From Streptomyces sp. QL37 (lineage in GTDB: Bacteria; Actinomycetota; Actinomycetes; Streptomycetales; Streptomycetaceae), in assembly GCF_002941025.1 (NCBI RefSeq), contig NZ_PTJS01000001.1, positions 1,860,001-1,924,000 on the forward strand: a stretch of 64,000 nucleotides of DNA, in the 5' to 3' direction. The notes beneath the pieces were generated by a model. The model was not told where the DNA came from. It made no database searches and saw only the letters and a list, made by a program, of their open reading frames with translations. The position numbers and the translations under genes are program-made. This document shows positions 26,802 to 34,981 of this stretch, piece by piece (positions within the stretch are counted from its first letter, which is position 1; every line of letters starts with the position of its first letter).

Positions 26802-28544
26802 TCAGGGCCGCGGGACGTTACGGAGGTTGGAGCGGGCCATCTGGAGCATCCGGCCGACCCCGCCGTCCAGGACGATCTTGCTGGCGGAGAGCGCGAAGCC
26901 GGTGACCATGTCGGCACTGATCTTCGGCGGGATGGAGAGGGCGTTCGGGTCGGTGACCACGTCGACGAGCGCCGGACCCTTGTGCCTGAAGGCGGCCTTG
27001 AGCGCACCCTCCAGTTGTCTGGGCTTCTCCACCCGCACACCGTAGGCCCCGGCGGCCCGCGCGATCTCCGCGAAGTCGGGGTTCTTGTTGGTCGTACCGA
27101 ACGAGGGCAGGCCCGCGACCAGCATCTCCAGTTCGACCATGCCGAGCGAGGAGTTGTTGAACAGGACGATCTTCACCGGCAGGTTGTACTGGACGAGCGT
27201 GAGGAAGTCGCCCATCAGCATGGTGAATCCGCCGTCGCCGGACATCGACACGACCTGCCGGTTCCGGTCGGTGAACTGGGCCCCGATCGCCTGCGGCAGG
27301 GCGTTGGCCATCGAGCCGTGGCTGAACGAACCGATCACCCTGCGCTTGCCGTTGGGCGTGAGATAGCGGGCGGCCCACACATTGCACATGCCGGTGTCGA
27401 CGGTGAACACGGCGTCGTCGTCCGCGAGTTCGTCGAGGACCGAGGCGACGTACTCGGGATGGATCGGGACGTGCTTCTCGACCTTGCGGGTGTACGCCTT
27501 GACCACGCCCTCCAGCGCGTCGGCGTGCTTCTTCAGCATCCGGTCGAGGAACTTGCGGTCGGTCTTGACCTTCACGCGCGGGGTCAGGGAGCGCAGCGTC
27601 TCGCGTACGTCGCCCCAGACGGCCAGATCGAGCTTGGACCGCCGGCCCAGGTGCTCCGGGCGCACATCGACCTGGACGATCTTCACGTCGTCCGGGAGGA
27701 ACGCGTTGTACGGGAAGTCGGTGCCCAGCAGGATCAGCAGATCGCACTCGTGGGTCGCCTCGTAGGCGGCGCCGTAGCCGAGCAGTCCGCTCATGCCGAC
27801 GTCGTACGGGTTGTCGTACTGGATCCACTCCTTGCCCCGCAGCGCGTGGCCGACCGGGGACTTCACCCGCTCGGCGAACTCCATGACCTCGGCGTGCGCC
27901 CCCGCCGTTCCGCTTCCGCAGAACAGCGTCACCCGTCTGGCCTTGTCGATCATTCCGCAGAGCTTCTCGATCTCCTCGTCACCGGGCTTCACGGAGGGCC
28001 GCGAGGTGACCAGGGCGTGCTCGATCGACTTCTCCGGGGCAGGCTGCGAGGCGATGTCGCCCGGCATGGACACGACGCTGACGCCGCCGCGTCCGATCGC
28101 GTGCTGGATCGCCGTCTGGAGGAGCCGCGGCATCTGCTGCGGGTTGGAGATCATCTCGTTGTAGTGGCTGCACTCCTGGAAGAGGAGCTCCGGGTGCGTC
28201 GCCTGGAAGTAGCCGAGGCCGATCTCGCTCGACGGGATGTGCGAGGCGAGGGCGAGCACCGGGGCCATGGAGCGGTGGGCGTCGTAGAGGCCGTTGATGA
28301 GGTGGAGGTTGCCCGGCCCGCACGAACCGGCGCAGGCCGCGAGGGTGCCGGTGATCTGGGCCTCGGCGCCGGCCGCGAACGCGGCGGTCTCCTCGTGTCT
28401 GACCTGGACCCACTCGACGGCGGGGTTACGCCGGACGGCGTCGACCACGGGGTTGAGGCTGTCGCCGACGACGCCGTACAGCCGTTTGACCCCCGCCCGC
28501 ACGAGGATGTCGACGAACTGTTCCGACACGTTCTGCTTGGCCAT
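26802..28544 (-). CDS. Thiamine-diphosphate enzyme, pyruvate oxidase/dehydrogenase (PoxB-like)
   Basis: The 580-residue protein has the three-domain plan of TPP enzymes: the N-terminal pyrimidine-binding domain with catalytic Glu (RHEETAAFAAGAEAQITG, CAGSCGPGNLHLINGLYDA), a central domain (VTLFCGSGTAGAH, LLILLGTDFPYNAF), and the C-terminal TPP motif MSGDGGFTMLMGDFLTL...LFNNSSLG. It most resembles pyruvate dehydrogenase (quinone)/pyruvate oxidase, which converts pyruvate to acetate and CO2. It could instead be a related decarboxylase. The gene stands alone, converging with the barstar gene. Confidence 0.87.
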   Translation of the reverse strand: MAKQNVSEQFVDILVRAGVKRLYGVVGDSLNPVVDAVRRNPAVEWVQVRHEETAAFAAGAEAQITGTLAACAGSCGPGNLHLINGLYDAHRSMAPVLALASHIPSSEIGLGYFQATHPELLFQECSHYNEMISNPQQMPRLLQTAIQHAIGRGGVSVVSMPGDIASQPAPEKSIEHALVTSRPSVKPGDEEIEKLCGMIDKARRVTLFCGSGTAGAHAEVMEFAERVKSPVGHALRGKEWIQYDNPYDVGMSGLLGYGAAYEATHECDLLILLGTDFPYNAFLPDDVKIVQVDVRPEHLGRRSKLDLAVWGDVRETLRSLTPRVKVKTDRKFLDRMLKKHADALEGVVKAYTRKVEKHVPIHPEYVASVLDELADDDAVFTVDTGMCNVWAARYLTPNGKRRVIGSFSHGSMANALPQAIGAQFTDRNRQVVSMSGDGGFTMLMGDFLTLVQYNLPVKIVLFNNSSLGMVELEMLVAGLPSFGTTNKNPDFAEIARAAGAYGVRVEKPRQLEGALKAAFRHKGPALVDVVTDPNALSIPPKISADMVTGFALSASKIVLDGGVGRMLQMARSNLRNVPRP

Positions 28545-28604
28545 GGGTGCGCACCCTCTCTGCCTCCGGCTTTCCGTGCCTCCATCAACCCATGGCGTGC
28601 CGGG

Positions 28605-29951
28605 TTACGCCTCCCAGACCGCCGCGCTCGTACGGTCGTCGGCGTACCCCTTGACCCTCAGCTGGGTGTCGGCCAGGTAGGCGGGCAGCCCGGGCGGGCC
28701 GCCGGCTGTCCAGCGCCGCGCGAGCTCCTCGGCGAGCGCCGGCTCCCCGCGCATGGGGTCGGCCAGGCCGTTTCCGCAGAGCAGCAGCGTGTCCCCCGGC
28801 CGTGCCACGGAGGCACGGAAGCGGAAGGGTTCCGCGGGCGGCGGCGGGCTCCCGGCGTACGGGGGCCGGGCCGTGGTGATCTGCAGGTCCAGCGTCAGCC
28901 GGTCCCCGCCGGGACTCTCCTCGCTCACCTCTCCGCCGGTCGCGGGGAGCGCGGGGTCGAGGTCCTTCCAGACCCCGTCGCGCAGGCGGAAGAGGCCGCC
29001 GGGCCCGATGCCGAAGAAGACCCGGGTACGGCACTCGGGGTCGGCGGACAGCAGCAGACAGCGCAGGGCGGCGCTGTACGCGGAGGGTTCGAGGCCCATC
29101 TCGGCGGCCCGGGCGCGCAGCTTGCCGTAGGTGCGGTCGGTGAGGCGTTGCAGCCCTGCCTTGAGGTCACCCCTGCGTCCTGCCCTTATGTCGTGGGAGA
29201 GCCGGGCATGACTGCGGGCGACGGATCCGCCGATCCAGCGACAGGCGTCGGCGGCGGCGAGGCGGGTCTGTTCCGTCCCCCGGGCACCGCCCGCCACCGC
29301 GACGAGGACCAGGGCGCTGTCCCCGGCGCCGAAGCGGGCGGTGAGCAGGGCGTCGCGGCGGGGCTCGCCCCGGAAGCGCGCCGAGTCGCCCCGTACGGAC
29401 GCGGCCCGCAGGGTGTACGTCCCGTAGGTGGCGCCGTCGAGGACCGTGTCGGGGACGAGGCCGTCGAGGTCGTCGGGGCCGGAGGCGGGCAGCGCGGACG
29501 GCTCGGCGTCGTAGGTGGGGGGCCGGTCCCCGACGTGGACGACGGCGGGGCGTACCGGCGGGGCCCCGGGCGGCTCCTGCACGGCGGGCGGCCCGGCGGC
29601 CGGCGCCCGTACCGCGAAGGTCCGCGGCTCGGGCGGTCCGGTGGGGGCTTCCCAGGGGGCGCGCCCCACCGCGACGGTGCGCGCGGGCGGGGGCTCCGGC
29701 GCGGGCGGCGGTGCCGGGGGCCCGGGCGCGAGGTCCGCTTCCGGCAGGCGCGGGTCGGGCAGCGGCACCACCGTGACCGGGTGGTCCACCTGGTCCGTCT
29801 CCGGTCCGCCCACGGCGTCCGACGCGGAGTCGAAGCGGTCGTCGACACTGTCGGCCGCACCGCTCGGCCCGGTGTCCGGCGCGGTCTCGTCGTACAGCGC
29901 CCCCCACCAGTCGTCCTCGTGGGCGGCGGGCTTCTCCCCCTGCTGGCTCAT
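28605..29951 (-). CDS. PP2C-fold protein with degenerate metal site
   Basis: The 448-residue protein has a long acidic and Pro-rich N-terminal region (residues ~1-165) and a C-terminal PP2C-like domain. The domain can be followed through ATYGTYTLRAASVRGDSARFRG, ALVLVAVAGGARGTE, TRVFFGIGPGGLFRLRDG and GDTLLLCGNGLADP. In active phosphatases the corresponding motifs are VAVADG and a DG pair that bind Mn/Mg; here they read VAVAGG (Gly221) and GNG (Asn394), and the usual N-terminal E-D motif is RRD. It is therefore probably a pseudophosphatase. ATG 29951 starts MSQQGEK. It is divergent from a LuxR-type regulator. Confidence 0.72.
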   Translation of the reverse strand: MSQQGEKPAAHEDDWWGALYDETAPDTGPSGAADSVDDRFDSASDAVGGPETDQVDHPVTVVPLPDPRLPEADLAPGPPAPPPAPEPPPARTVAVGRAPWEAPTGPPEPRTFAVRAPAAGPPAVQEPPGAPPVRPAVVHVGDRPPTYDAEPSALPASGPDDLDGLVPDTVLDGATYGTYTLRAASVRGDSARFRGEPRRDALLTARFGAGDSALVLVAVAGGARGTEQTRLAAADACRWIGGSVARSHARLSHDIRAGRRGDLKAGLQRLTDRTYGKLRARAAEMGLEPSAYSAALRCLLLSADPECRTRVFFGIGPGGLFRLRDGVWKDLDPALPATGGEVSEESPGGDRLTLDLQITTARPPYAGSPPPPAEPFRFRASVARPGDTLLLCGNGLADPMRGEPALAEELARRWTAGGPPGLPAYLADTQLRVKGYADDRTSAAVWEA

Positions 29952-30259
29952 GACCGTATTGTCGACCGCTCGCGGCGTACGAAACCGGGTCATCCGGAAA
30001 AGTGGCCCGGAAGTGGCTCGGGAGATGACCCGCCAGGCGTCCCCACCCCCCACGGGAAGGTCGCCCGGCGGGCCGGTCTGTGGGCTCGGCCCGCCGCCCG
30101 TCGGGCGGGCGTCGCTACGGTGGCGCCAGATTGTCAGAGAGACGGGTACCACGGGGCATGATGGGCCCGGCGGGTTTACGCCGTGGCTCTTTCCCGCCAC
30201 CGCGCACCCCGCCCGACGGGCGCGGAAACGCGCGAGCACGGAGCCGGGGAGGGCCGAGG
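29952..30259. other. 308-bp divergent intergenic region
   Basis: This region lies between the PP2C-like and LuxR-type genes. It contains GC-rich dyads, the clearest pairing 30089-30095 with 30104-30110. No convincing -35/-10 pair and no short gene with a good ribosome site are visible. Confidence 0.4.
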
Positions 30260-31246
30260 ATGCTGTCAGCGATAGGTCTCGACGAGAGACAGGAAGCGGC
30301 CTACCGGGCGCTGGTCGCGGCCGGCGCCGCCGAGCTCTCCGACCTCGCGCGCCGGCTCGCCCTGCCGGAGGCGGACACCGAACGCGCGCTGCGCCGGCTG
30401 GAACAGCAGGGTCTCGTGGCCCAGTCGTCGTCGCGGGCGGACCGCTGGGTCGCCGCGCCTCCCGGGGTCGCCCTGGGCGCGCTGCTGACCCAGCAGCGCC
30501 ATGAGCTCGAACAGGCGGAGCTGGCGTCCGCGCTGCTCGCCGAGGAATACCGGGCGGAGGCCGCCGAACCCGCCGTGCACGACCTGGTGGAGGTGGTGAC
30601 GGGTGCGAGCGCGGTGGCCCACCGGTTCCACCAACTGCAACTGGGCGCCACGTCCGAGGTCTGCGCGCTGGTCACGGGGAAGCCGATCGCGGTCACCGGA
30701 ATGGAGAACGAGTCCGAGGAACGGGCGGCGATGCGCGGTGTGTCCTACCGCGTGGTCGTCGAACGCGACGTGCTCTCGCTGCCGTCCGGGATCGTGGAGC
30801 TGTCGGCGGCGCTGGGCCGGGACGAGCAGTGCCGGGTGGTCGACCGGGTGCCGACGAAGCTGGTGGTGGCCGACGCCGCGCTGGCCATGGTGCCGCTGAC
30901 CGGACGGGGGGCCGAGCCCGCCGCCCTGGTGATCCACGCCAGCGGGCTGCTGGAGTCCCTGATGGGCCTCTTCGAGGCGGTGTGGCGGGACGCGATGCCG
31001 TTGCGGCTCGGCGGGAGCGGGATCCACGAGGAGAACGGGCCGGGCGCCGATCCGACCGATCTGGAGATCCTCTCGCTGCTGCTGGCGGGCCTGACGGACG
31101 CGAGCGTGGCGAAGCAGCTGGACCTGGGGCTGCGGACGGTGCAGCGGCGCGTGAAGGGGCTGATGGAGCTCACCGGGGTCACCACCCGGCTACAGCTCGG
31201 CTGGCACGCGTACGAACGTGGCTGGGTGGCCCGCGCCCCGCGCTGA
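30260..31246 (+). CDS. LuxR-type/TrmB-like transcriptional regulator
   Basis: The 328-residue regulator has an N-terminal winged helix of TrmB type (LDERQEAAYRALVAAGAAELSDLARRL, ERALRRLEQQGLVAQ), a middle region, and a C-terminal LuxR-like HTH (DLEILSLLLAGLTDASVAKQLDLGLRTVQRRVKGLMELTG, TRLQLGWHA). ATG 30260 follows GGGGAGGG at good spacing. This architecture is very common in Streptomyces, often without a known ligand. The divergent PP2C-like gene may be a target, but nothing shows this directly. Confidence 0.83.
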   Translation: MLSAIGLDERQEAAYRALVAAGAAELSDLARRLALPEADTERALRRLEQQGLVAQSSSRADRWVAAPPGVALGALLTQQRHELEQAELASALLAEEYRAEAAEPAVHDLVEVVTGASAVAHRFHQLQLGATSEVCALVTGKPIAVTGMENESEERAAMRGVSYRVVVERDVLSLPSGIVELSAALGRDEQCRVVDRVPTKLVVADAALAMVPLTGRGAEPAALVIHASGLLESLMGLFEAVWRDAMPLRLGGSGIHEENGPGADPTDLEILSLLLAGLTDASVAKQLDLGLRTVQRRVKGLMELTGVTTRLQLGWHAYERGWVARAPR

Positions 31247-31316
31247 CCGCGGCTTCGGCAGCTCCTCGGGACAGCGCTGACGGGCGGGACCCGGCGTACT
31301 CCGGCACGCTGGTCGA

Positions 31317-31799
31317 ATGAGTGTGTGGCAGCTCGTTGCCGTCGGGGCGGTGATGCTGCTCGGCCTGGTCGGCGTACTGGTGCCGGGCGTGCCCGGGCAG
31401 GCGATCGTCTGGGCGGCGGTGCTCTGGTGGGCGCTGACGGACCCGACCCCGGTCGCCTGGGGCGTGCTGATCGGCGCGACGTGCCTCCTGCTGCTGAACC
31501 AGGCGCTGAAGGCACTCCTGCCCGCGCGGCGCCCCCGCGAGTCGGGGGCGCCGCGCGGGACGCTGATGGCCGGCGGGCTCGCGGCGATCGCCGGCTTCTT
31601 CGTCGTCCCGGTGGTGGGCGGGATCCTGGGATACGTGGGCGCGGTCTACGGCGCCGAGCGCCTGCGCCTCGGCAGCCGGGCGGCGGGCTGGACCTCGCTC
31701 CGGTCCGTGATGCGGGCGACGGGGTACTCGGTGCTCGTGGAGCTGTTCTGCTGTCTTCTGGCGGCGGGGGCGTGGCTGGGTGCCGTCATCTGGGGCTGA
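31317..31799 (+). CDS. DUF456 integral membrane protein
   Basis: The 160-residue protein has four to five hydrophobic segments (LVAVGAVMLLGLVGVLVPG, AIVWAAVLWWALTD, GLAAIAGFFVVPVVGGILGYVGAVYG, VLVELFCCLLAAGAWLGAVIWG) with GxxG-rich turns, typical of DUF456. The function is unknown. It is followed by a shared terminator and converges with rsgA. Confidence 0.8.
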   Translation: MSVWQLVAVGAVMLLGLVGVLVPGVPGQAIVWAAVLWWALTDPTPVAWGVLIGATCLLLLNQALKALLPARRPRESGAPRGTLMAGGLAAIAGFFVVPVVGGILGYVGAVYGAERLRLGSRAAGWTSLRSVMRATGYSVLVELFCCLLAAGAWLGAVIWG

Positions 31800-31800
31800 G

Positions 31801-31847
31801 AGCGGGAGGGGGCCGGAACTCCGTCGCCGCCCCGGCCCCCTCCCGCT
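31801..31847. terminator. Bidirectional hairpin terminator
   Basis: A perfect 16-bp GC-rich inverted repeat (31801-31816 with 31832-31847) lies between the convergent DUF456 and rsgA genes and can serve both. Confidence 0.85.
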
Positions 31848-31854
31848 GCTCTCG

Positions 31855-33018
31855 CTAACGCGTCCTGCCGCGCTTCATCGCCATGGCCGCCCGGCCCTCC
31901 GCTCCCCTGCGCTTCCACTCGCGCAGGGTCTCGGAACGCAGCCGGGCATCCGTCTTCGCGACGATGCGGTGGTTCTCCCGGAGCAGCTTGCGGTAGCTGT
32001 CGAGACGCCGTTCGGGCAGCGACCCGTCCTCGACGGCGCCGAGCACGGCACAGCCGGGCTCGGCCTCGTGGGCGCAGTCATGGAAACGGCACTGCCGGGC
32101 CAGGTCCTCGATCTCCGAGAAGACCTGGCCGACGCCGGCCTCCGCGTCCCAGAGACCGACCCCCCGCAGCCCGGGGGTGTCGATCAGGACGCCACCCCCC
32201 GGCAGCACGAGGAGGTTGCGTGTGGTGGTGGTGTGGCGGCCCTTGCCGTCCACGTCCCGCGCCGCCCGCACCTCCATCACGTCCTCGCCGAGCAGCGTGT
32301 TCGCGAGGGTCGACTTGCCGGCGCCGGAGGTCCCGAGCAGCACACTCGTGCCGCCGCCGACGATCGCGCCGAAGACGTCCACGCCCTCCCCCGTGGCGGA
32401 GCTGACGGGGAGCACCTGGACCCCGGGGGCGATGCGCTCGATGTCCTCGACGAGGTGGGACAGCGTCGTGGCGTCGGGGACGAGGTCGGCCTTGGTGAGC
32501 AGCACGAGCGGGTGCGCCTCGTACGCCTCGTGACCGGCAGGGCGGCTCGCGTCGCCGAGCAGAGCGGCGCCGGCGGTGCTGGACATGGCCAGCGCCAGGA
32601 ACCGTTCCAGCCGTCCGAGGTCCAGCTCGACGGCGAGCGAGACACAGATGACGATGTGATCGATGTTGGTGGCGAGCACCTGGCCCTCGGAGCGCTGCGA
32701 CGACGTCGAACGTACGAAGGCGGTGCGCCGGGGCAGGAGCGTACGGACGAACTGCGGGTCGCCGTCGGGATCGACGGCCACCCAGTCACCGGTGCAGACG
32801 ATCCGCATCGGGTCGCGGGGCACCACGAAGGCGGTGTCCGCCCGGAGGGTGCCGTCCGGAGTGACCACGTCGCACTGACCGCGGTCGACCCGCACCACGC
32901 GTCCCGGCAGGAGTCCCTGCTCGGCGTACGGGGCGAAGGTGTCGGCCCATGCGTCGTCCCAGCCGTACGGGGCCAGCGGATGCGACGGGGTGGAGGCCTG
33001 GGAGATGGAGAAAGACAA
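31855..33018 (-). CDS. rsgA: Ribosome small-subunit-dependent GTPase RsgA
   Basis: RsgA tests and completes late 30S subunit assembly. The 387-residue product has an N-terminal OB-fold (GRVVRVDRGQCDVVTPDG), then a circularly permuted GTPase with motifs in the order TKAD (G4), GTSGAGKST (G1), DTPG (G3), and a C-terminal zinc site CRFHDCAHEAEPGC. The only suitable start is TTG 33018, with AAGGG 6 nt upstream; no ATG occurs before the OB-fold. This Shine-Dalgarno can pair with either of two flanking CCCTT segments, and a short ORF with a strong ribosome site lies 61 nt upstream. The arrangement suggests translational or attenuation control. Confidence 0.92.
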   Translation of the reverse strand: MSFSISQASTPSHPLAPYGWDDAWADTFAPYAEQGLLPGRVVRVDRGQCDVVTPDGTLRADTAFVVPRDPMRIVCTGDWVAVDPDGDPQFVRTLLPRRTAFVRSTSSQRSEGQVLATNIDHIVICVSLAVELDLGRLERFLALAMSSTAGAALLGDASRPAGHEAYEAHPLVLLTKADLVPDATTLSHLVEDIERIAPGVQVLPVSSATGEGVDVFGAIVGGGTSVLLGTSGAGKSTLANTLLGEDVMEVRAARDVDGKGRHTTTTRNLLVLPGGGVLIDTPGLRGVGLWDAEAGVGQVFSEIEDLARQCRFHDCAHEAEPGCAVLGAVEDGSLPERRLDSYRKLLRENHRIVAKTDARLRSETLREWKRRGAEGRAAMAMKRGRTR

Positions 33019-33037
33019 GGGAAACCCTTCACAAGGG
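33015..33037 (-). promoter_or_regulatory. Alternative mini-hairpins around the rsgA start
   Basis: On the minus strand the order is CCCTTGT, G, AAGGG, TTT, CCCTTGT. The central AAGGG is the rsgA Shine-Dalgarno and can pair with the upstream CCCTT (loop GTG) or with the downstream CCCTT, which includes the first base of the TTG start. The stems are only 5 bp, so they would be weak alone. The perfect duplication of CCCTTGT around the ribosome site is the notable point. Confidence 0.45.
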
Positions 33038-33079
33038 CGGCCCCGGCACCGCGCGTTCAGGCGCGGAGAAGGATGAAGG

Positions 33080-33151
33080 TCAGCCGGTGGCCACGGGGGT
33101 GGGAACGATGCACTTCGGGTCGTGGGCAGCGCCCACCGCAACGACAGTCAT
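33080..33151 (-). CDS. Putative 23-residue leader peptide upstream of rsgA
   Basis: A short ORF starts at ATG 33151 and stops at 33080, coding a 23-residue peptide that begins MTVVAVGAAHDPKC and ends PTPVATG. Its ribosome site AGGAGGTGAG is far stronger than that of rsgA, and its start lies about 30 nt after the predicted transcription start. The gap to the rsgA TTG is 61 nt and contains short repeats that can mask the rsgA ribosome site. There is no run of one codon as in amino-acid attenuators; a lone Cys and a Pro-Thr-Pro segment are the only notable residues. Translation is strongly suggested; a regulatory role is inferred. Confidence 0.5.
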   Translation of the reverse strand: MTVVAVGAAHDPKCIVPTPVATG

Positions 33152-33187
33152 CAATGTCCTCACCTCCTGGTTCCTCGAACTGGGCAC

Positions 33188-33218
33188 ACCTTAGCCCGAC
33201 GGCTCCCCGGGCAGTCAA
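33188..33218 (-). promoter_or_regulatory. Probable promoter of the leader-rsgA unit
   Basis: On the minus strand TTGACT (33218-33213) and TAAGGT (33193-33188) are spaced by 19 nt, upstream of the leader ORF. The spacing is 1-2 nt longer than ideal. Confidence 0.5.
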
Positions 33219-33321
33219 CGGGTTTTCCGGACTGCGCTTCGCGTGCGGCGTATTGGACCGGGTTGGCAGAGATATTCCCCGATCAGGTGATACGCGTGCA
33301 CAAGGACCGGTCTCGGGCCGT

Positions 33322-33327
33322 TAGGGT
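33322..33327 (+). promoter_or_regulatory. -10 element TAGGGT implying a leaderless message
   Basis: TAGGGT ends 7 nt before the ATG at 33335 and no Shine-Dalgarno is present, so transcription likely starts at or next to the start codon. Confidence 0.5.
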
Positions 33328-33334
33328 GCCGGAC

Positions 33335-33835
33335 ATGACCTCACCCAATGCCGCCACCGCCCCTTTCTCCCCTGCCCAGTTGGGCACCCAGATCCTGATC
33401 GGCTGGAGCGGGTCGAATCCCGGAACAGGACGTGAGACCGCCTTCCTGCTCACCTACACCCTCGGCGACGCTCCGGGCGGGCCGGAGGCCGGCGAGAGGG
33501 CCATGCACACCGCCCTGAAGCGCAGCGGCCTGCGGGTCGGGGGCGAGACCCTGGACGCCTCGGACCTGCCGAACCTTCCGGTGAAGCTGCTCATCCAGGC
33601 CGGGCAGGCCGTCCTGACACTGCCTCACTTCACGGCGCAGTACACCGTCCCGCCGGAGTGGCTGGCCGCGGCACGGTCGGAAGGCACGGTGCACGGGATG
33701 TTCGCCACGCGCCCCTGGCCCGCGGCCGTCCCCGGGCAGCCGGTCGGCGAGGATCTGCTGCGGTCCTTCGTGGGCGACCCCGAGGTCATCAGCACCTCCG
33801 CCCACTGCCTCATGCCGGTACGCAGCCTGGGCTGA
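33335..33835 (+). CDS. DUF5949-like hypothetical protein
   Basis: The 166-residue soluble protein resembles a family of Streptomyces proteins of unknown function (DUF5949 type): GTQILIGWSGSNPGTGRETAFLL, then a LGDAPGGPEAGERAMHTALKRSGLRVGG helix region, LPVKLLIQAGQAVLTLPHFTAQYTVPPEWLAAA, and a C-terminal FVGDPEVISTSAHCLMPVRSLG. No signal peptide or metal motif is visible. The start at 33335 is supported by a -10 element 7 nt upstream. It converges with the first rodlin gene across two terminators. Confidence 0.65.
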   Translation: MTSPNAATAPFSPAQLGTQILIGWSGSNPGTGRETAFLLTYTLGDAPGGPEAGERAMHTALKRSGLRVGGETLDASDLPNLPVKLLIQAGQAVLTLPHFTAQYTVPPEWLAAARSEGTVHGMFATRPWPAAVPGQPVGEDLLRSFVGDPEVISTSAHCLMPVRSLG

Positions 33836-33854
33836 CCCGCTCCCCTCGTGCGAA

Positions 33855-33890
33855 CGGTGCCCACCACCCCCCGTGGAGTGGTGGGCACCG
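33855..33890 (+). terminator. Hairpin terminator after the DUF5949-like gene
   Basis: A perfect 13-bp inverted repeat (33855-33867 with 33878-33890) with a 10-nt loop lies 20 nt after the stop. Confidence 0.8.
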
Positions 33891-33909
33891 CCGTGTGCTC
33901 CGTACAGCC

Positions 33910-33956
33910 GAATGCGGGCGGCCCTCAGGCGATACGCCCGGGAGCCGCCCGCATTC
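33910..33956 (-). terminator. Hairpin terminator after rodlin 1
   Basis: A perfect 13-bp inverted repeat (33910-33922 with 33944-33956) lies 8 nt after the rodlin stop on the minus strand. The loop can form a further GGCG/CGCC pairing. Confidence 0.8.
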
Positions 33957-33963
33957 GATGGTG

Positions 33964-34371
33964 TCAGTTGTTGCCGACGCCGTTGCCCGAGAGCACCGGG
34001 ATGTCGTTGAGGATGTGCGACAGCGGCTCGTCACCCTTGGCCTGGGTGGAGTTGTCCGCGCACTGCTGGTTCTGCGGGTTGGACAGGACGTTGACGTCCT
34101 GGACCGCGATCGGAATGATGCCGATCAGCGAGCCCACGTTGGCCTTGACCGGCAGAGCGATGCAAGGCTTGTTCAGCGAACCCTGGACGAGGCTGAGCTG
34201 CGGGCTCTGGTCACCCTTGGTCTCGCTGTTGCCGTACTCCGCCTCGGCACCGTTGCCGTTGACCGTGGTGGTGCCCTGGTCGTTGCCGATCGCCATGGCC
34301 GAGGGGGCCGCGGCGGCGGAGAGGCCGATCAGGGACACAGCCACAGCGGCGGCGGCGGTCATCTTCTTCAT
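33964..34371 (-). CDS. Rodlin 1 (RdlA/RdlB family)
   Basis: Rodlins are secreted proteins that arrange chaplin fibrils into paired rodlets on aerial hyphae and spores. The 135-residue precursor has a signal peptide ([27 protein letters not shown]) and then the family pattern [80 protein letters not shown], ending in SGNG. Two Cys (NKPC and QQC) are conserved in all three paralogues here. AAAGGTGAAG precedes the ATG. A GGAACC-N16-GTTAAC promoter lies upstream. Confidence 0.93.
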   Translation of the reverse strand: MKKMTAAAAVAVSLIGLSAAAAPSAMAIGNDQGTTTVNGNGAEAEYGNSETKGDQSPQLSLVQGSLNKPCIALPVKANVGSLIGIIPIAVQDVNVLSNPQNQQCADNSTQAKGDEPLSHILNDIPVLSGNGVGNN

Positions 34372-34410
34372 TGCGCTTCACCTTTCGGAGCGTCCCGTTG
34401 TGGAACGTAC

Positions 34411-34439
34411 TGTTAACCGAAATCGGAGGGTTTGGTTCC
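34411..34439 (-). promoter_or_regulatory. ECF-type (sigma BldN-like) promoter of rodlin 1
   Basis: On the minus strand GGAACC (34439-34434) is followed after exactly 16 nt by GTTAAC (34417-34412). The same layout precedes the other two rodlins. It fits the AAC-N16-CGTT form known for sigma BldN, which controls chaplin and rodlin genes in Streptomyces. Confidence 0.6.
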
Positions 34440-34488
34440 GCTACACCACTCGAACGAGTTGGATCACGTTCCCGGTCGACGTGGACCG

Positions 34489-34713
34489 CTACCCGCGCCA
34501 CTCCTCCGCGCGGGCTGCGGGGACGAACACGCCCTGCCTGTCCCGTGCGGAGCCGCGGGTCACCGGCGGCCCGGGAGACGCGTCCACGCGGCCCGGACCG
34601 GCGTCGTGCCGTGCCGCTTCCCGCCATTCGGCGAGCAGCCGGTCATAGATGGGCGTGGAGCTCTCCGGCGACCGGTCGCGGCCGGGCGCGTGATGACTGT
34701 CGTACGGGTCCAT
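34489..34713 (-). CDS. Small acidic/basic hypothetical protein
   Basis: The 74-residue ORF starts at ATG 34713 with AGGTG 6-7 nt upstream. It begins MDPYDSHHAPGRD, has a STPIYDRLLAEWREA helix and a polar C-terminal part. STPIYDxLxxEWR-like segments occur in other short Streptomyces proteins of unknown function, which is the main reason to call it real. It lies between two rodlin genes on the same strand but has no signal peptide, so it is not a rodlet component. Confidence 0.4.
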   Translation of the reverse strand: MDPYDSHHAPGRDRSPESSTPIYDRLLAEWREAARHDAGPGRVDASPGPPVTRGSARDRQGVFVPAARAEEWRG

Positions 34714-34981
34714 GAGGCGCACCTACCCGGCGGCGCGCCTGCTGTGGGCCGGGAGTGCGGCAACCGGCCCAATTCCCGCACTATCGGGCTACCCGACGTG
34801 CGGACCGGCGGGCGACCGACCGGACGCGGACAGGCGCGTGGGGCCGCTTCGTCCCCGCGGCCGACCGAGGTCGGCCGCGGTACGGACGGAACAGCCCCAC
34901 ACGTCTTCACGAACTACGACGAGGCGGGAGACCGTGCACCCTGGCCGGGAATGGCGCAGGGGAAGCCGGATTCGCGCGGTG

